A stretch of 64,000 nt of DNA, from contig CAVSCI010000005.1 in assembly GCA_963726365.1 (NCBI GenBank), positions 86,929 through 150,928 of the forward strand, given 5' to 3'. This DNA is from JAABQG01 sp963726365 (GTDB lineage: Bacteria > Pseudomonadota > Gammaproteobacteria > Burkholderiales > Burkholderiaceae_C). Of the stretch, positions 8,525-17,867 are shown piece after piece. A program made the translations under genes and the position numbers. Below the pieces are notes generated by a model. That model was not told the DNA's origin and did no database searches. It saw only the letters and a program-made list of their open reading frames with translations. How positions within the stretch are numbered: the stretch's first letter is position 1; each line of letters starts with the position of its first letter.

Positions 8525-9820
8525 ATGGTTCCCCATCTCATCACGGCGCTCACGGGCCCGATCAACGAACTCGAACAGCGCGTCCTCGACTCCATGCCCG
8601 CCATCGAGCGCTGGTTCCGCTTGGAGTGGATGGAGCACACCCCGCCGTTTTACAGTTCGGTGGACATCCGAAATGCAGGTTTCAAGCTGGCGCCGGTGGA
8701 CACCAACCTGTTTCCCGGCGGCTGGAACAACCTGACCCAGGAAATGCTGCCGCTGGCCGTGCAAGCGGCCCAGGCCGCCATCGAGAAGATCTGTCCCGAG
8801 GCCCGCAACCTGCTGATCATTCCCGAGAATCACACCCGCAACACCTTCTACCTGAGCAATGTGGCGCAGTTGCGCCGCATCTTCTACATGGCCGGGTTGA
8901 ACGTGCGGATCGGCTCCATCAATCCGGAGATCAAGGAACCCACCGTCATTGAACTGCCCAACGGCGAGCAGATCACGCTCGAGCCGGTGATCCGCAGCGC
9001 CAAGCGCCTGGGCCTGAAGGACTTTGACCCGTGCACGATCCTGCTGAACAACGACTTGTCCGCCGGTGCGCCGGGCATCCTGGAAGACCTGCATGAACAG
9101 TATCTGTTGCCGCCGCTGCACGCAGGCTGGAGCGTGCGACGCAAGAGCAAACACTTCCAGAGCTACGAAGAGGTGTCCAAGCGCTTCGGCAAGCTGCTGG
9201 GCGTCGATCCCTGGCTGATCAATCCGATGTTCGGCAAGTGCGGCGAGGTCAATTTTTCAGAGGGCACCGGCATGGATTGCCTGAAGAGCAACGTCGATGC
9301 CCTGCTGACCAAGATCCGGCGCAAGTACAAGGAATACGGCATCAACGAAAAGCCGTTCGTGGTGGTCAAGGCCGACAACGGCACCTACGGCATGGGCATC
9401 ATGACGGTACGTGACGTGAAAGACCTCGACGCGCTGAACCGCAAGACGCGCAACAAGATGAGCGTGATCAAGGACGGGCAGGAAGTCAGCGACGTCATCA
9501 TCCAGGAAGGCGTGCTGACCAACGAGCGCATGAACGACGCCGTGGCCGAACCCGTGGTCTACATGATGGACCGGTATGTAGTGGGCGGCTTTTACCGGGT
9601 GCATGCCGAACGCGGCATCGATGAAAACCTCAATGCGCCGGGCTCCAGTTTTGTGCCGCTGGCCTTCGAGAACAGCACCCACCTGCCGCAACCGGGCGTC
9701 AAACCCGGCGCCAGTGCCCCGAACCGTTTCTACATGTACGGCGTGATCGGCCGCCTGGCCATGGTCGCCGCAAGTTACGAACTCGAGGCCACTGATCCGG
9801 ACGCCGAGATCTACGATTGA
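8525..9820 (+). CDS. gshA: glutamate-cysteine ligase (betaproteobacterial type)
   Basis: First enzyme of glutathione synthesis, joining glutamate and cysteine with ATP. It is 431 residues and belongs to the gshA class seen in beta- and some gammaproteobacteria rather than the E. coli class. Characteristic stretches are YSSVDIRNAGFKLAPVDTNL, FGKCGEVNFSEGTGMDCLK and FVVVKADNGTYGMGIM. Partner gshB is two genes downstream with a potassium transporter between them. Confidence 0.93.
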   Translation: MVPHLITALTGPINELEQRVLDSMPAIERWFRLEWMEHTPPFYSSVDIRNAGFKLAPVDTNLFPGGWNNLTQEMLPLAVQAAQAAIEKICPEARNLLIIPENHTRNTFYLSNVAQLRRIFYMAGLNVRIGSINPEIKEPTVIELPNGEQITLEPVIRSAKRLGLKDFDPCTILLNNDLSAGAPGILEDLHEQYLLPPLHAGWSVRRKSKHFQSYEEVSKRFGKLLGVDPWLINPMFGKCGEVNFSEGTGMDCLKSNVDALLTKIRRKYKEYGINEKPFVVVKADNGTYGMGIMTVRDVKDLDALNRKTRNKMSVIKDGQEVSDVIIQEGVLTNERMNDAVAEPVVYMMDRYVVGGFYRVHAERGIDENLNAPGSSFVPLAFENSTHLPQPGVKPGASAPNRFYMYGVIGRLAMVAASYELEATDPDAEIYD

Positions 9821-9940
9821 GCCGCGGCTCCGGATCAAGTTGCTGCAACGCAACATTTTCCGACGGACTGTCATTTAGGCGCGACACCCTGTTTGCGTGC
9901 CGCGGCGGCAGGCGCAAAATAGTTGCTTCTCAGTTTCCTT

Positions 9941-9967
9941 GCCCCGCGGGTCCAGCGGGGCCTTTTT
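9941..9967 (+). terminator. GC hairpin plus T-run abutting the kup start
   Basis: GCCCCGC (9941-9947) pairs with GCGGGGC (9955-9961) around a seven-base loop and is followed by CTTTTT, the layout of an intrinsic terminator. The proposed kup GTG start at 9968 follows directly. It could end gshA transcription, or, if a promoter lies at about 9892-9920 (TTGCGT, 17 bases, AAAATA), act inside the kup leader. Confidence 0.6.
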
Positions 9968-11836
9968 GTGTCAGCATCCAAATCCTCTCTCGCAGCGCTC
10001 ACGCTGGGTGCCATTGGCGTCGTCTATGGCGATATCGGCACCAGCGTGCTGTATGCGGTCAAGGAAGTGTTCGGCTCCGGCCACGTTCCCTTCACGCCTG
10101 ACAACGTCTACGGCATCCTGTCCATCTTTTTCTGGACGTTGACCGTCATCATTTCCCTGAAGTACGTGACGCTGGTGCTTCGCGCGGACAACAATGGCGA
10201 AGGTGGTCTGGTGGCCATGCTGGCACTGGCCTCCCAGTCGGTCAAGGACAAGCCCGAGTTGCGCCGCTGGCTGCTGGGTGTCGGCATTTTCGGCACCTGC
10301 CTGTTTTACGGCGACGGCGTCATCACACCGGCGATTTCCGTGTTGTCCGCGGTCGAAGGCCTGGAGGTGGTATCGCCGAACTTCAAGAAAGCGGTGATTC
10401 CGCTCACGCTGGTGATCCTGTTCGGCCTGTTCCTCGTGCAGAAGCACGGCACGGCCGGCATTGGCAAATTCTTCGGTCCGATCACGCTGGTCTGGTTCGC
10501 CGTCATCGCGCTGCTGGGCCTCAGCCACATCGCTTCACATCCCGAGATCCTGTGGGCCATCAGCCCGCATTACGCGCTGGGGTTCATGTTTCAACACCCC
10601 GGCATCACCTTCATCATCCTCGGCGCCGTCGTGCTGTGCGTGACCGGGGGCGAGGCGCTGTACGCCGACATGGGGCACTTCGGCAAGAAGCCGATCCGCC
10701 TGGCCTGGTTCTCCATCGTCATGCCGTCACTCACGCTCAATTACTTCGGTCAGGGCGCGCTGCTGCTGGCCAACCCGCAGGCCGTGAAGAACCCCTTCTT
10801 CATGATGGCGCCGGACTGGGCACTGGTGCCGCTGGTGGTGCTGGCGACGGCAGCCACGGTGATCGCCTCGCAGGCCCTGATCACCGGCGCCTTCAGCGTG
10901 ACCAAGCAGGTGATCCAGCTCGGCTACCTGCCGCGCCTGCAGGTGCAGCACACCAGCGTCAAGGACACCGGGCAGATCTACATGCCGTTCGTGAACTGGG
11001 GACTGTTCGTGCTGATCGTTCTGGCGGTGGTGATGTTCCGCTCGTCGAGCAACCTGGCCGCCGCCTACGGCATTGCCGTGACCCTGGACATGCTGATCAC
11101 CACGGTGTTGACCTTCTTCGTGATCCGTTACAGCTGGAAGTATCCGCTGGCGCTGTGCTTCGGGGCGACGGGTTTCTTCTTTGTCGTCGACCTGGCGTTC
11201 TTTACCTCCAACCTGATGAAGCTGCTCGACGGCGGCTGGTTCCCGCTGTTGATCGGTGGCGCTGTGTTCATGCTGATGATGACCTGGAAGCAGGGGCGCG
11301 GCCTGCTCAACGAATCGTTGCGAAAAGACGCGCTGGACCTGCCCAGTTTCCTCGAGGCGGTGTTCGTCAGCCCGCCCACGCGGGTGGATGGCACGGCCGT
11401 GTTCCTCACAGCCGAGCCAGGCACCGTGCCCAATGCGCTGCTGCACAACCTCAAGCACAACAAGGTGCTTCACGCGAACAACCTCTTCGTCACGGTGCGC
11501 AACCATGAAGTGCCCTGGATCGGCATGGACAAGCGCACCGAGATCGAATCCCTGGGCCATGACTGCTGGCAGGTCGTCGTGAACTATGGCTTCAAGAACG
11601 ATCCGGACCTGCCCAAGGCGCTGCAGCAGATCAAGGGCCGGGGCTGCAACCTGGACGCGATGACGACCAGCTACTTCCTGTCGCGCGACATCGTGATCCC
11701 CACCATCGGCGGCGGCATGGCGCAGTGGCGCGAGAAGCTGTTTGCCCAGATGCACCACAACGCCAGCGGCGCGGCGGCGTTCCTGAACCTGCCGAACAAC
11801 GCGGTGGTCGAACTGGGCAGCAAGATCGAAATCTAG
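9968..11836 (+). CDS. kup: KUP-type potassium uptake protein
   Basis: K+/H+ symporter of the KUP/HAK/KT family, about 622 residues from GTG 9968, with roughly twelve membrane helices in the first 430 residues and a soluble C-terminal domain. The family start ALTLGAIGVVYGDIGTSVLYA and FYGDGVITPAISVLSAVEGL are plain. GTG 9968 (VSASKSSLAALTLG) is preferred over a TTG 45 bases earlier because it matches the usual N-terminus. No good ribosome-binding site precedes it; a terminator-like hairpin occupies that space instead. Confidence 0.93.
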   Translation: MSASKSSLAALTLGAIGVVYGDIGTSVLYAVKEVFGSGHVPFTPDNVYGILSIFFWTLTVIISLKYVTLVLRADNNGEGGLVAMLALASQSVKDKPELRRWLLGVGIFGTCLFYGDGVITPAISVLSAVEGLEVVSPNFKKAVIPLTLVILFGLFLVQKHGTAGIGKFFGPITLVWFAVIALLGLSHIASHPEILWAISPHYALGFMFQHPGITFIILGAVVLCVTGGEALYADMGHFGKKPIRLAWFSIVMPSLTLNYFGQGALLLANPQAVKNPFFMMAPDWALVPLVVLATAATVIASQALITGAFSVTKQVIQLGYLPRLQVQHTSVKDTGQIYMPFVNWGLFVLIVLAVVMFRSSSNLAAAYGIAVTLDMLITTVLTFFVIRYSWKYPLALCFGATGFFFVVDLAFFTSNLMKLLDGGWFPLLIGGAVFMLMMTWKQGRGLLNESLRKDALDLPSFLEAVFVSPPTRVDGTAVFLTAEPGTVPNALLHNLKHNKVLHANNLFVTVRNHEVPWIGMDKRTEIESLGHDCWQVVVNYGFKNDPDLPKALQQIKGRGCNLDAMTTSYFLSRDIVIPTIGGGMAQWREKLFAQMHHNASGAAAFLNLPNNAVVELGSKIEI

Positions 11837-11849
11837 GGACAATGGCGGC

Positions 11850-12797
11850 ATGAACCTGCTTTTCATTGCCGACCCCCTCGAGTCCTTCAAGATCTACAAG
11901 GACACCACATTCGCCATGATGCGCGAGGCGCAGCGGCGCGGGCACACCGTGGCCACCTGCGAGCCGCAGGACGTCATGTGGCAGCGCGGGTCACGGGTCA
12001 CGGCGCACGTGCGCGACATCACGCTCACGGGCGATGCGACGCGCTGGTTCGAGGAGCGCGGAACCCGGGCAGTTCCCCTGAAAGACTTCGACGCCATCCT
12101 GATGCGCAAGGACCCGCCCTTCGACAGCGAGTATTTCTACGCCACGCACCTGCTGCAACAAGCCGAGCGCGACGGCGCCAGGGTGTTCAACAAGCCGGGC
12201 GCCCTGCGCGATCACCCGGAAAAGCTCGCGATCATGGAGTTCCCGCAGTTCATCGGCCCCACGCTGGTGACGCGCGACGAGGCCGACATCAAGCGCTTTC
12301 ATGCCGAGCATGGCGACATCATCCTCAAGCCACTCGACGGCATGGGCGGCATGGGCATCTTCCGCGTCGGCCCGGATGGACTGAATCTGGGCAGCATCAC
12401 CGAGACGCTGAACCGCCACGGCGCGCAGAGCCTGATGGTGCAGAAGTTCCTGCCCGAGATCATCGACGGCGACAAGCGCGTGCTGGTCATCGGCGGCAAG
12501 CCGGTGCCGTTCTGCCTGGCGCGCATTCCGCAGGGCAGCGAAGTGCGAGGCAACCTGGCAGCCGGCGGCAAGGGCGTGGCGCGGCCCATCTCGGCGCGCG
12601 ACCGGGAGATTGCCGAGGCGCTGGGCCCCATCCTGCACGGCCGCGGCCTGCTGCTGGTAGGGCTGGACGTGATCGGCGACTGCCTGACCGAGATCAACGT
12701 GACCAGTCCGACCTGTTTCCAGGAAATCTTCGACCAGACCGGCTGCGACGTGGCGGCGCTGTTCATCGATGCGCTGGAGGCGGCGGTCCGGGGCTGA
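11850..12797 (+). CDS. gshB: glutathione synthetase
   Basis: ATP-grasp enzyme adding glycine to gamma-glutamylcysteine, 315 residues. It begins MNLLFIADPLESFKIYKDTT, and the ATP-grasp core contains DIILKPLDGMGGMGIFRV and the metal-binding end LTEINVTSPTCFQEI. The start is 13 bases after the kup stop, so transcription with kup is likely; with gshA this gives a complete glutathione pathway in 4.3 kb. Confidence 0.97.
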   Translation: MNLLFIADPLESFKIYKDTTFAMMREAQRRGHTVATCEPQDVMWQRGSRVTAHVRDITLTGDATRWFEERGTRAVPLKDFDAILMRKDPPFDSEYFYATHLLQQAERDGARVFNKPGALRDHPEKLAIMEFPQFIGPTLVTRDEADIKRFHAEHGDIILKPLDGMGGMGIFRVGPDGLNLGSITETLNRHGAQSLMVQKFLPEIIDGDKRVLVIGGKPVPFCLARIPQGSEVRGNLAAGGKGVARPISARDREIAEALGPILHGRGLLLVGLDVIGDCLTEINVTSPTCFQEIFDQTGCDVAALFIDALEAAVRG

Positions 12798-12856
12798 CGC
12801 GTCATCAGCGGCCATCGAAAACGGCACCGAGGGCCCGCAAGCTGCTTAGCAGGCTA

Positions 12857-12918
12857 TTTTCAAGGAAAATCACACCTTGCCCAGCGTCAAAAGGGCACAG
12901 TCTGCTACTTATTTTGAA
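12857..12918 (-). repeat. dispersed AT-rich repeat, copy 2
   Basis: Between the convergent gshB and amidotransferase genes. On the minus strand it reads AAGTAGCAG, then TTTTGACGCTGGGCAAGG, then GATTTTCCTTGAAAA, the same block order as the other copies. Confidence 0.65.
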
Positions 12919-12924
12919 GTTCAA

Positions 12925-13689
12925 TCACACCGGCGCGCCGTCCACGAACACCTTGAGCTCGCCCGGGCGCGAAAGCTGCGTCCAGACTTCATTAGTGGTC
13001 AGTGGCGCAGTGACCACCACGGCCACGCGGTCACTGGTCCGAGTCTGATCGGCGAAGTTCACACTCACATCCTCGTCGCTCAAGGTGGCCGTGGCAAACG
13101 GGTGCTGACGCACCACGTAAAACAGATGGGTTGAGGCGTGCGCCCACAGCGCCTGCCCGTTGGAGAGCAGGAAGTTGAAAGTGCCATGCCGGGCAATCCG
13201 GGGTACCAGCTCGCGCAGCGTCAGCGTGAGTTCGGCCACACTGGGCACGTCGGCGTGCGATTTGGCCAGTTCCTGCATCAGCCAGCAGAACGCGCGCTCG
13301 CTGTCGGTGCTGCCCACGGGGTGAAAACCGGCGTGCAGGCGCGGATGAAAGTCTTTCAGGTCGCCGTTGTGGGCGAAGACCCAGTAGCGGCCCCAGAGCT
13401 CGCGCACGAACGGGTGGCAATTTTCCAGCGCGACCTCGCCCTGCGTGGCCTTGCGGATGTGGGCGATGACGTTCTGGCTCTTGATGGGGTAGCGCCGGAT
13501 CAGTTCGGCCACGGGCGACTCGCAAGCGCTCTGATGGTCGACAAAATGGCGCACGCCACGCCCCTCGAAGAAGGCAATGCCCCAGCCGTCGCCGTGGTGG
13601 TCGGTGCGCCCGCCGCGCTGGGCAAAGCCCGTGAAGCTGAAAGTCACGTCGGTTGGTGTGTTGCAGTTCATGCCGAGCAGCTGGCACAT
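12925..13689 (-). CDS. class II glutamine amidotransferase (YafJ-like)
   Basis: Ntn-type amidotransferase of 254 residues. The start is the ATG giving MCQLLGMNCNTPTDVTFSF, where Cys2 is the catalytic nucleophile after Met removal. The conserved GGRTDHHGDGWGIAFFEG, HIRKATQGEVALENCHPF and FAHNGDL segments follow. It matches the YafJ/DUG3-like stand-alone family, whose members are poorly characterised; yeast Dug3 acts in glutathione breakdown, and the gsh genes are near, but that link is inference. The frame stays open far upstream only because it shadows the neighbouring transporter gene. Confidence 0.88.
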   Translation of the reverse strand: MCQLLGMNCNTPTDVTFSFTGFAQRGGRTDHHGDGWGIAFFEGRGVRHFVDHQSACESPVAELIRRYPIKSQNVIAHIRKATQGEVALENCHPFVRELWGRYWVFAHNGDLKDFHPRLHAGFHPVGSTDSERAFCWLMQELAKSHADVPSVAELTLTLRELVPRIARHGTFNFLLSNGQALWAHASTHLFYVVRQHPFATATLSDEDVSVNFADQTRTSDRVAVVVTAPLTTNEVWTQLSRPGELKVFVDGAPV

Positions 13690-13694
13690 GGCGA

Positions 13695-15191
13695 TCAGGC
13701 CTCCTTTCGGTCGCGATGCCGGGGTTCGCGCTCGCGCAACTGCCAGGCCGCCACCATGGCCAGCGCGCACAGCACAGCCAGGCCGACAAACACTTCGTTG
13801 AACGCCGCCAGCCGCGCCGGGCTGCTCTGCGGGTTGCCCAACGCGTCGCCGTGCGCGGCCAGGCGCCACTCCAGCGCGATGCCGCACAGGCTCACGCCGA
13901 CCGCCCCGCCAAGCATGCGGATGAAATTGATGACGCTTGAGCCCTGGGGGATCAGCGGCGTGTCCAGCCCGCGCATCGAGCCCAGGTTGAGCGAGGGCAG
14001 GATGAAGCCCAGCCCGATGCGCCCGAGAATCGCCCAGGCCACCAGCCACCAGATGGTGCTGTCCAGACGGACTGTGACCATCAGGCCGAACGAGGCCGCC
14101 AGAAGCGCCAGGCCGATGCTGACCAGCCGGTAGGTCGGGTGCCGGTCCGCCATACGACCTACGACGGCAATGGTGCCCGCCAGAATGAAGCCTGCCGGCA
14201 GCAGGATGGTGCCCACGTAGGACGGTGAAAGTTTGAGCCCCATCTGCATGTAGACCGGGAGCAGATAGGTGGAGCCGAACAATGCCGTGCCGTAGATGAA
14301 GGCCACGATGCTGCCCATGGCAAATTGCCGGTGCCCGAAAAGATGCAGGTTCATCAGTGGCTCGCGCCCGCTGCTGGCGGGTCGGTGCAGCAGTCGCCAT
14401 TGAAGTGCCACGAAGCTTGCCAGTGCGATCAGGGCACCTGCGAGCAGGGCGCCGGCAAGCTGAGGCGAGCCGCTGCGCAGTTGCACCAGGCCGTTGAGCA
14501 GGCACAGGGTGCCCACGCTGGCCAGCAACAGGCCGCGCCAGTCCAGTCCGGCGCCATCCCGGTTGGCAGCCACCCCACCCGGGGCCGACACCGGCACGAA
14601 TTTTCGCGCCAGCCACAAAGACGCCAGGCAGAACGGCACCACCATGAAGAAAATCGAACGCCAGCCGAACCAGTCGACCAGTACACCGCCGATGCTCGGT
14701 CCGATCGCCGGCGCCAGCACCACGCCCATGCCGAAGATACCGCTGGCACGACCCTGCTCGTTGGGCTCGAACGCGCGCAGGATGATGATGGCCGGGATCG
14801 GCTGCACGATGCCGGCGGCCAGCCCCTCGGCCACGCGCGCGGCGAGCACCCAGTTGAAGTCACTGGAGAAGCCGCCCACCACACCGCCAGCCAGCAGCAA
14901 CCACATGCAGGCCGCATAGGTGTGGCGGTAGCCATAACGCGCCAGCAGCCAGGGTGTCGTCAGCATCGAGACCGTCATCGCGACCATGAAGCCGCTGGTC
15001 ACCCATTGCGCGCGCTCCTGGCCCAGCGCGAAGTGCTGGCTCATGTCGGGGATGGCCACGTTGACGATGGTCGACGACATGATCGAGGCCATGGTGCCAA
15101 CCATCACCGCGAGCAGCAACAGCCAGCGGTAGCGCGCGCCATAGCGCGCCCGCAGGGCGGTCAGTGAAGTCGGGTGGTCGGGATGCGGCAT
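13695..15191 (-). CDS. MFS transporter, DHA2 family (EmrB/QacA type)
   Basis: Multidrug-type proton antiporter of 498 residues with about fourteen predicted membrane helices. The start at 15191 gives MPHPDHPTSLTALRARYG; sequence further upstream in the frame is not membrane-like. Motif C of drug:H+ antiporters appears as GMGVVLAPAIGPSIGGVLVD and motif A-like LLARYGYRHTY follows helix 2. No fusion protein or outer-membrane gene is adjacent, so the substrate is unknown. The stop lies five bases from the amidotransferase start. Confidence 0.88.
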   Translation of the reverse strand: MPHPDHPTSLTALRARYGARYRWLLLLAVMVGTMASIMSSTIVNVAIPDMSQHFALGQERAQWVTSGFMVAMTVSMLTTPWLLARYGYRHTYAACMWLLLAGGVVGGFSSDFNWVLAARVAEGLAAGIVQPIPAIIILRAFEPNEQGRASGIFGMGVVLAPAIGPSIGGVLVDWFGWRSIFFMVVPFCLASLWLARKFVPVSAPGGVAANRDGAGLDWRGLLLASVGTLCLLNGLVQLRSGSPQLAGALLAGALIALASFVALQWRLLHRPASSGREPLMNLHLFGHRQFAMGSIVAFIYGTALFGSTYLLPVYMQMGLKLSPSYVGTILLPAGFILAGTIAVVGRMADRHPTYRLVSIGLALLAASFGLMVTVRLDSTIWWLVAWAILGRIGLGFILPSLNLGSMRGLDTPLIPQGSSVINFIRMLGGAVGVSLCGIALEWRLAAHGDALGNPQSSPARLAAFNEVFVGLAVLCALAMVAAWQLREREPRHRDRKEA

Positions 15192-15285
15192 GAATGCAAA
15201 GGACCCCGCTCCGAAAAAACGGAGCGCGGCCCGGGCAAGCATATCGGGCTTTGTGTCGGGCGGCGAAGCGGTCGGTGCTTTCGCA

Positions 15286-15507
15286 TCAGCCGCCGACCCG
15301 CCACCCTCGCCACAACTTGAGCGCCAGCAATCCCAGCGGCGCGGCGTGCAGCGCCAGATCAAAGATGTCCAGCGGACGGGACAGCGTGCCGGCAAACAGC
15401 ATGCGGAGCTTTTCGATCAGGTGCGGCTCGGGCGTGATCGGCGCCACGGCCATCCAGACAGCCAGCACCACCAGCCAAGGCAGCGGCACCCGGTCGATCC
15501 AGCTCAT
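15286..15507 (-). CDS. small two-helix membrane protein (databases call it RND transporter)
   Basis: About 73 residues from ATG 15507 (MSWIDRVPLPWLVVLAVWMAV). It has two hydrophobic segments with a conserved hinge TPEPHLIEKLRMLFAGTLSRPLDIFDL. Similar short proteins are widespread in proteobacteria and are often labelled RND transporter, which the length does not support. Its start overlaps the stop of the cysteine-rich gene as ATGA. Function unknown. Confidence 0.75.
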   Translation of the reverse strand: MSWIDRVPLPWLVVLAVWMAVAPITPEPHLIEKLRMLFAGTLSRPLDIFDLALHAAPLGLLALKLWRGWRVGG

Positions 15508-15719
15508 GGCGCCTCGGCCTGCGCGCAGGATGGGCACAGGCAGCTTTTCCCGCGGGCGTGCTCGGGAATGCGCGACAGCAGGGAGGCTTCAAACCGGACC
15601 TGGCTGCACCAGCACGGCGCCTGCTTCACGCCGGTCGCGCGCTCGATCTCCATGGCGCATTCGTTGGCCTGGCCGCAAAGCGGGCAGTGGCTAGGGTCTG
15701 GGGGCAGGGCAACTTGCAT
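15504..15719 (-). CDS. cysteine-rich CWC family protein
   Basis: A 71-residue protein with eight cysteines: a zinc-ribbon-like CPLCGQANEC, the family-naming APCWC motif, and a C-terminal KSCLCPSC. AGGAG six bases before the ATG supports the start. It is translationally coupled (ATGA) to the small membrane protein. Probably binds zinc; role unknown. Confidence 0.82.
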   Translation of the reverse strand: MQVALPPDPSHCPLCGQANECAMEIERATGVKQAPCWCSQVRFEASLLSRIPEHARGKSCLCPSCAQAEAP

Positions 15720-15834
15720 GGGAGCTCCTCGCTATGGGGGTCAACATGGAATCCAGGACAGATCAGTGTAGCCAACACCGGACGTTGCCGCGACGTTCAG
15801 AATAGGGGCATGTCATCAATGGGTTGGAGCACGC

Positions 15835-16236
15835 ATGACCACGGTGTTTGAAAAGTTGTTGTCCGGCGAATGGCCTTGTGCCATGGTCTATGAGGACGAT
15901 CGAGTGTTTGCGTTCATGGACGCCGGCCAGGTCAATGAGGGCCATGTGATCGTCGCCACCAAACGGCCGTTCGAAACCCTGCTGGACATGGACGAGGACA
16001 CTGCTGCCGCGCTGATGCGGGCCGCCTGGAAGATCGCGCGTGGCGTGCAGGAAGCCTTTGCACCCGACGGCATCACGGTGCTTCAGGCCAATGGCGCCGC
16101 CGGGTGGCAGACCGTGCCGCACGCCCATTTGCATGTCTTGCCCCGTTACCTGAATGACGGCGTGGAACTCACCTGGCCGCGCAAGGAGCCCGGTATGGCG
16201 CGCCTGCGCGAACTGGCGCAACGCATCCGGCTTTGA
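15835..16236 (+). CDS. HIT family protein
   Basis: Nucleotide hydrolase/transferase of the histidine-triad superfamily, 133 residues. The triad is HAHLHVLP near residue 98, and the upstream half has DDRVFAFMDAGQVNEGHVIVATKRP. Substrate is likely a dinucleoside polyphosphate or nucleotide phosphoramidate, by family. It converges with the polyphosphate kinase gene, whose stop is 13 bases away. Confidence 0.9.
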   Translation: MTTVFEKLLSGEWPCAMVYEDDRVFAFMDAGQVNEGHVIVATKRPFETLLDMDEDTAAALMRAAWKIARGVQEAFAPDGITVLQANGAAGWQTVPHAHLHVLPRYLNDGVELTWPRKEPGMARLRELAQRIRL

Positions 16237-16248
16237 CCTGGCGGGATG

Positions 16249-17751
16249 TCACTGCCGGTTCTTGCGCCTCTTGGGCTCGAGTGCTGCTTCTATCTGCTCG
16301 CACAGGCCCGTGAGCACCTGGATGCGGGCGAAAAGCTTGTCGTTGGAGGCCACCACACGCCAGGGCGCCACATCGGTGGACGTGCGATCAATCATGTCCC
16401 CAACGGCACGCTCATACTGCGGCCATTTGTCGCGGTTGCGCCAGTCTTCCCCGGTGATCTTGTAGTTCTTGTGCGGCGTGGCCTCGCGCTCCTCGAAACG
16501 CCGCAACTGCTCGTCCAGCGTGATCGCCATCCAGAATTTCACCACCACCGCACCGGATGCAACCAGTTGTTCTTCGAACGCATTGATTTCTTCATAGGCC
16601 CGCATCCAGTCATGCTCGGTGCAGAAACCTTCGACCCGTTCGACCAGCACCCGGCCGTACCACGAACGGTCGAACAGCACCGCATGCCCGTGGCGCGGGA
16701 CATGACGCCAGAAGCGCCACAGGTAAGGCTGGGCCCGCTCTTCATCGCTGGGCGCGGCGACCGGCACCACGCGGTACTGGCGGGCGTCCAGCGCATGGGT
16801 CACACGCCGGATCGTGCTGCCCTTGCCGGCGGCGTCCATGCCCTCGAACACCACCACCAGCGCGCGACGGGCCATGCGGGGGTCGCGCATCAGGGCATTC
16901 AGCCGGCTCTGCATCACCATCAACTGGTGCAGATAGGACCTGGGCGCCAGCTTGCGACCGTAGTCGAAAGCTCCGAGCAGCGAGCGGTCGTCCAGCGGTG
17001 GGGGCGGCACCGGCGCAGCGATGCCGCTTTCGGCCACCTTGCCGGTCAGCCGTCGGTTCAGCGCATCGAGAATGTGTTCGCCGGCTGTCAGCGAGCGATA
17101 AGCCGCATCGCTGCCGTCGATCACCCGCCACGGAGCCTCGCCGGTACTGGTCTTGCGTAGTGCCTGTTCGCATACCTTCACAAAAGTATCGTAGTACTTG
17201 AACTGCTTCCAGTTCTCCGGCGTCACGCGCCATGCGGTCTTGGGGTCGGCCTCCAGTGTCTTGTAGCGTTTGCGCGTGGCCGCCTTTGACAGGTGAAACC
17301 AGAGCTTGATCAGCAGCGCCCCTTCGGCCACCAGCATGCGCTCGAACTGGCGGATCCGCTCCAGTCGGTGGACAAAGGTCTCGTCTTTTTCGGTGCCCAT
17401 GACACGGGCCAGGATCGGGTCGGTATACCAGGAGCCGAAAAAGATGCCGATGCGTCCCTTTGGCGGCAGCACCTGCCAGAAACGCCACATCTCCGGGTGA
17501 AACCGCTCCTCGTCCGTCATCGCGGTGAACGCCTCGGTGCGGATGTGGCGGGGATCCATCCATTCGTTGAGCAGGTTGACGAAGTCACCATTGCCGGCGC
17601 CGCCCACACCATTCACGATGATGATGACCGGAAACTGGGCGCGTTCAAGCACTGTGTACTGGGCGTCTACCAAGGCTGCGCGGAGCACCGGCTCGCGCTG
17701 CTTGTAGTCCTTCTTGCTGATCTTGTGACCGATTTCCGCGGATTCGAACAT
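16249..17751 (-). CDS. pap: polyphosphate:AMP phosphotransferase (tandem PPK2 domains)
   Basis: Class II PPK2 enzyme of 500 residues with two PPK2 domains, expected to make ADP from AMP and polyphosphate. The C-terminal domain has an intact P-loop EGMDAAGKGSTIRR and lid residues near DRSWYGRVLVERVEGF. The N-terminal domain has NGVGGAGNGDFVN in that place, without the P-loop lysine, which is usual for this class. ATG 17751 (MFESAEIGHKISKKDY) is preferred over a start 24 codons upstream because it matches the family. Confidence 0.92.
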   Translation of the reverse strand: MFESAEIGHKISKKDYKQREPVLRAALVDAQYTVLERAQFPVIIIVNGVGGAGNGDFVNLLNEWMDPRHIRTEAFTAMTDEERFHPEMWRFWQVLPPKGRIGIFFGSWYTDPILARVMGTEKDETFVHRLERIRQFERMLVAEGALLIKLWFHLSKAATRKRYKTLEADPKTAWRVTPENWKQFKYYDTFVKVCEQALRKTSTGEAPWRVIDGSDAAYRSLTAGEHILDALNRRLTGKVAESGIAAPVPPPPLDDRSLLGAFDYGRKLAPRSYLHQLMVMQSRLNALMRDPRMARRALVVVFEGMDAAGKGSTIRRVTHALDARQYRVVPVAAPSDEERAQPYLWRFWRHVPRHGHAVLFDRSWYGRVLVERVEGFCTEHDWMRAYEEINAFEEQLVASGAVVVKFWMAITLDEQLRRFEEREATPHKNYKITGEDWRNRDKWPQYERAVGDMIDRTSTDVAPWRVVASNDKLFARIQVLTGLCEQIEAALEPKRRKNRQ

Positions 17752-17867
17752 GGCAAATCCTTCAACGAGGCTGAAGGCCAGATTACATCCGTGCCTGGGA
17801 TTGTCAAGGTTGACACCGGTCAATCGGGTTTACCTTTTTGCGCGTGCTCGTTGACGCGCAGCGGCTT

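Noticed and set aside
12925..14616. 563-codon frame that would fuse extra sequence to the class II amidotransferase
   Set aside because: The upstream part shadows the MFS transporter in another frame; Cys2 after the ATG at 13689 is the required N-terminal nucleophile.
15286..15507. RND transporter, as such small proteins are often labelled
   Set aside because: A two-helix protein of about 73 residues cannot be an RND pump; kept as unknown membrane protein.
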